Shown: positions 62,174-64,000 of the stretch, piece after piece
Layout of the letters: every line of letters starts with the position of its first letter
Position numbering within the stretch: position 1 is the first letter of the stretch
Origin: Bifidobacterium sp. B4142
GTDB taxonomy: Bacteria > Actinomycetota > Actinomycetes > Actinomycetales > Bifidobacteriaceae
Direction of reading: 5' to 3'
DNA: 64,000 nucleotides
Assembly: GCF_026537325.1 (NCBI RefSeq)
Contig: NZ_JAFNMJ010000004.1
Location: 62,001-126,000 of the forward strand
Translations under genes and position numbers: made by a program
The notes under the pieces: model-generated
Told to the model about the DNA's origin: nothing
The model's database searches: none
The model's input: the letters and a program-made list of their open reading frames with translations, nothing else

Positions 62174-62504
62174 AATTCGTTGCTCCCGTGTGTAGACATA
62201 CTCGAGTACGGCTCGTTATGAGTCAAGCTATATCACGGTACACATGAGCCGAGACGGAGTCAAACAGGCTTCCGCCATCCAGCTGGTGAAGACCGCTCCA
62301 TACCCTGTGCAAACCCTGTCATAGCAGGAGAATAGGCCTCCTTACTTATCCACAAATTACATCACTGTTATTCACATTCATCGTAGATACAACACGCTAT
62401 CCTGTGGATAACCGCGCAAAGTCGGTGTAACAATGAGCTACTGTCTACTCTGAGAGAAGCAGGAAGACCGGGAAATCCGTCGTCGAGAAGAGAGGAGCAC
62501 ACTG
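62174..62504. other. dnaA-proximal replication origin region (oriC)
   Basis: The 331-base rpmH-dnaA spacer carries DnaA boxes TTATCCACA (62346-62354, perfect), TTATTCACA (62368-62376, one mismatch) and TGTGGATAA (62403-62411, perfect, opposite orientation) in AT-richer DNA. Its place between rpmH and dnaA is the standard actinobacterial origin. More boxes may lie beyond dnaA, outside the window. Confidence 0.85.
62195..62226 (-). promoter_or_regulatory. Possible rpmH promoter
   Basis: In the minus strand TTGACT (62226-62221) is followed about 18 bases later by AGTATG/GTATGT, a fair -35 with a weak -10, starting RNA just before the rpmH ribosome-binding site. Confidence 0.35.
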
Positions 62505-64000
62505 ATGGCGCAGGATCCGCTGGATGCCGCTGCCCAGGCCAAGAGAATCTGGAATTCGGTCCTGCAGGTGCTCCGCTACAGCAGCTCATTGACCTCCAGA
62601 GACAAGGGCTGGCTGGAGGACATCACCCCCGAGGCGGTTTTCGGCACCACCATCGTTCTCAGGGTCTCCTCCAAGGCCACTCAGGAGGCTGTGCAGGGAC
62701 CGCTCAGCCAGCCGCTCCTCAATGCATTGCAGCTGGTCACCAACCAGGAAATGTTCCCGGCCATCAAAATCGTCTACCCAGAGCAAATGGCCAAGCAGAA
62801 AGCTGCCGATCAACAGAATGACCAACGCGCGTCCGCCATGGCTGGCTCTGTCCCGGGCAGCGGCGAGTTCCGTCAGGTTCCCGGTCCTGCTCAGGATCCC
62901 TATAGCGACTACCAGCGTCAGGCCGGCATCGACCGATCGCCCGGCTCAGAGACCCACTCGGACTGGCGGACCGAGAACGCTGGAACCTCCAAGTCCCCGA
63001 TTGTTTCCGTCAATGACTTCCACGAGGGCACCTATGTGCCTATGACCCTGGATATGCAGGCCGAACTGTCCGAGCCCTCCCCCACTGTGAGGTCAACGGC
63101 AGGCGCTGATGCCGACCAGCAGAGCGAGGCAGAGAGGACCGCATCCCGACCCGCCTTCACCGTGCCCCGCTTCCCCATGAGCCAGAACCGAGTGGAGCGC
63201 GACCCGCAGACCCACCTGAACAAGAATGCCACCTTTGATACCTTCGTCCCAGGCGACTCCAACCGCTTTGCGCGAACCGTAGCCTTGGCCGTGGCCGAAG
63301 GGTCAGGCCAGGATTTCAATCCTTTATGTATCTACGGCAGCTCAGGCCTGGGCAAGACCCACCTGCTCAACGCCATTGGCAACTATGCCTTGGTCAAGGA
63401 TCCTTCGCTCAAGGTCCGATACGTCAACTCGGAGGAATTCACCAACGAATTCATCGACGCCTTGCAGAACTCCACCCAAGGGTCGGGCCAGATCGCGGAA
63501 TTCAACCGCCGCTATCGGCAGGTGGATGTGCTTCTTATCGATGATATCCAGTTTCTGGGGGGCAAGGAAGCCACCCTGGACCAGTTCTTCCACACCTTTA
63601 ATGCCTTACATGACGCCAACAAGCGCATCGTCATCGCCTCGGACGTGGCCCCCAAGAATCTGAAAGGCTTCGAATCACGACTGATCTCGCGTTTCGATTC
63701 GGGTCTGACTGTGGATGTCAAACCTCCGGACCGGGAGACCCGGGTGGCCATCCTCAGAATGATGGCCTCCATGAACGGGGTCAGCATTCCCAACGAGGTT
63801 CTGGATCTGATCGCGGAACGCTTCACCGAGAACATCCGAGAGCTTGAGGGGGCCCTGACCCGTGTCACCGCCGTGGCCAGCCTTAACAATCAGCCGGTCA
63901 CCACAGCCCTGGCCGAACAGACTCTGCAGGACTTCTTCTCTACGGATGTGGAGATCAAGCCCACTGACATCATCTCCCAGGTGGCCAAATACTTCCATCT
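62505..64000 (+). CDS. dnaA: Replication initiator DnaA (C-terminus outside window)
   Basis: 498 codons are visible from ATG 62505 (GAGAGGAG upstream); the gene runs off the right edge within domain IV or just before it. Domain I (about 1-90; IWNSVLQVLRYSSSLTSRDKGWL) is followed by a long Pro/Ser/Asp-rich domain II (about 100-235). The AAA+ domain III begins at NKNATFDTFVPGDSNRFA (about 240). Walker A is IYGSSGLGKTHLLNAIG, Walker B VDVLLIDDIQFLGG, sensor I IVIASDVAPKNLKGFESRL and sensor II FTENIRELEGALTRV. The DnaA-box-binding signature is outside the window. It unwinds the adjacent oriC to start replication. Confidence 0.97.
   Translation, partial: MAQDPLDAAAQAKRIWNSVLQVLRYSSSLTSRDKGWLEDITPEAVFGTTIVLRVSSKATQEAVQGPLSQPLLNALQLVTNQEMFPAIKIVYPEQMAKQKAADQQNDQRASAMAGSVPGSGEFRQVPGPAQDPYSDYQRQAGIDRSPGSETHSDWRTENAGTSKSPIVSVNDFHEGTYVPMTLDMQAELSEPSPTVRSTAGADADQQSEAERTASRPAFTVPRFPMSQNRVERDPQTHLNKNATFDTFVPGDSNRFARTVALAVAEGSGQDFNPLCIYGSSGLGKTHLLNAIGNYALVKDPSLKVRYVNSEEFTNEFIDALQNSTQGSGQIAEFNRRYRQVDVLLIDDIQFLGGKEATLDQFFHTFNALHDANKRIVIASDVAPKNLKGFESRLISRFDSGLTVDVKPPDRETRVAILRMMASMNGVSIPNEVLDLIAERFTENIRELEGALTRVTAVASLNNQPVTTALAEQTLQDFFSTDVEIKPTDIISQVAKYFH

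Noticed and set aside
1-64000. Mobile elements, prophage, toxin-antitoxin or defence genes
   Set aside because: No transposase, integrase, phage or restriction-type protein was recognised; gene content is chromosomal and syntenic.

Overview
The window looks like a chromosomal origin region of a high-GC actinobacterium, most probably a Bifidobacterium. The right end carries the conserved origin block rpmH-rnpA-yidD-yidC-jag-rsmG-parA-parB read leftward, with dnaA read rightward off the edge. Next to it lies the actinobacterial order trxB, murJ fused to a pseudokinase, DUF6049, Nudix and cca. Cell-surface GH43 arabinofuranosidase-type enzymes and a G5-domain lytic transglycosylase also fit Bifidobacterium. 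The genus call is inference from gene content and synteny; no rRNA gene is present.

Region by region. 1-9.2 kb: three consecutive leftward genes for large secreted GH43-family enzymes with concanavalin-like and Ig-like modules. The first runs off the left edge; the two complete ones end in membrane anchors with LSxTG motifs. 9.6-16.1 kb: leftward housekeeping genes ilvC, an MHS-family transporter, an ApbE-like flavin transferase, purA and fba. The transporter is preceded by a possible leader peptide and attenuator. 16.2-18.8 kb: a rightward nucleoside hydrolase plus MFS transporter behind a LacI-type operator. 19.3-23.6 kb: an outlying parS site, dcd, an NmrA-like protein, a carboxymuconolactone decarboxylase-cupin fusion and an RlmB-type methyltransferase. 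23.7-27.3 kb: a leftward DUF4032 kinase-like protein, a UgpC/MsmK sugar ABC ATPase and a small CMD-family protein. 27.4-30.4 kb: a Ser/Thr kinase with a membrane C-terminus and a membrane-anchored DsbA-like protein. 30.5-30.9 kb: tRNA-Thr(TGT) and a strongly structured candidate RNA. 31.0-34.9 kb: transglycosylase, rsmA, ispE and a LytR_C protein. 35.1-38.5 kb: an LPXTG-anchored protein with twelve RCC1 repeats. 38.8-50.2 kb: cca, then Nudix, DUF6049 and murJ overlapping by 4 bases, followed by an aminotransferase and a Ddl-like ligase. 50.2-59.3 kb: an AT-richer, gene-sparse stretch with trxB, parB, parA and rsmG and six parS sites. 59.4-64 kb: jag, yidC, yidD, rnpA, rpmH, the dnaA-proximal origin and dnaA.

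How the genes fit together. The right third combines replication initiation (dnaA and DnaA boxes), origin segregation (ParA, ParB and seven parS palindromes), membrane protein insertion (YidC, YidD, Jag) and cell-wall assembly (MurJ, Ddl-like ligase, transglycosylase, LytR_C). The left third is metabolic and nutrient-facing: arabinose-containing glycan breakdown at the surface, sugar ABC energisation and nucleoside salvage.

No insertion sequence, prophage, CRISPR array or rRNA operon was seen. The most interesting items are the candidate structured RNA at 30.66-30.89 kb, the leader ORF and competing hairpins before the MHS transporter, and the parS constellation with two sites embedded in parB. 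The AT-rich parA-rsmG spacer carrying both parS sites and DnaA boxes is also notable.
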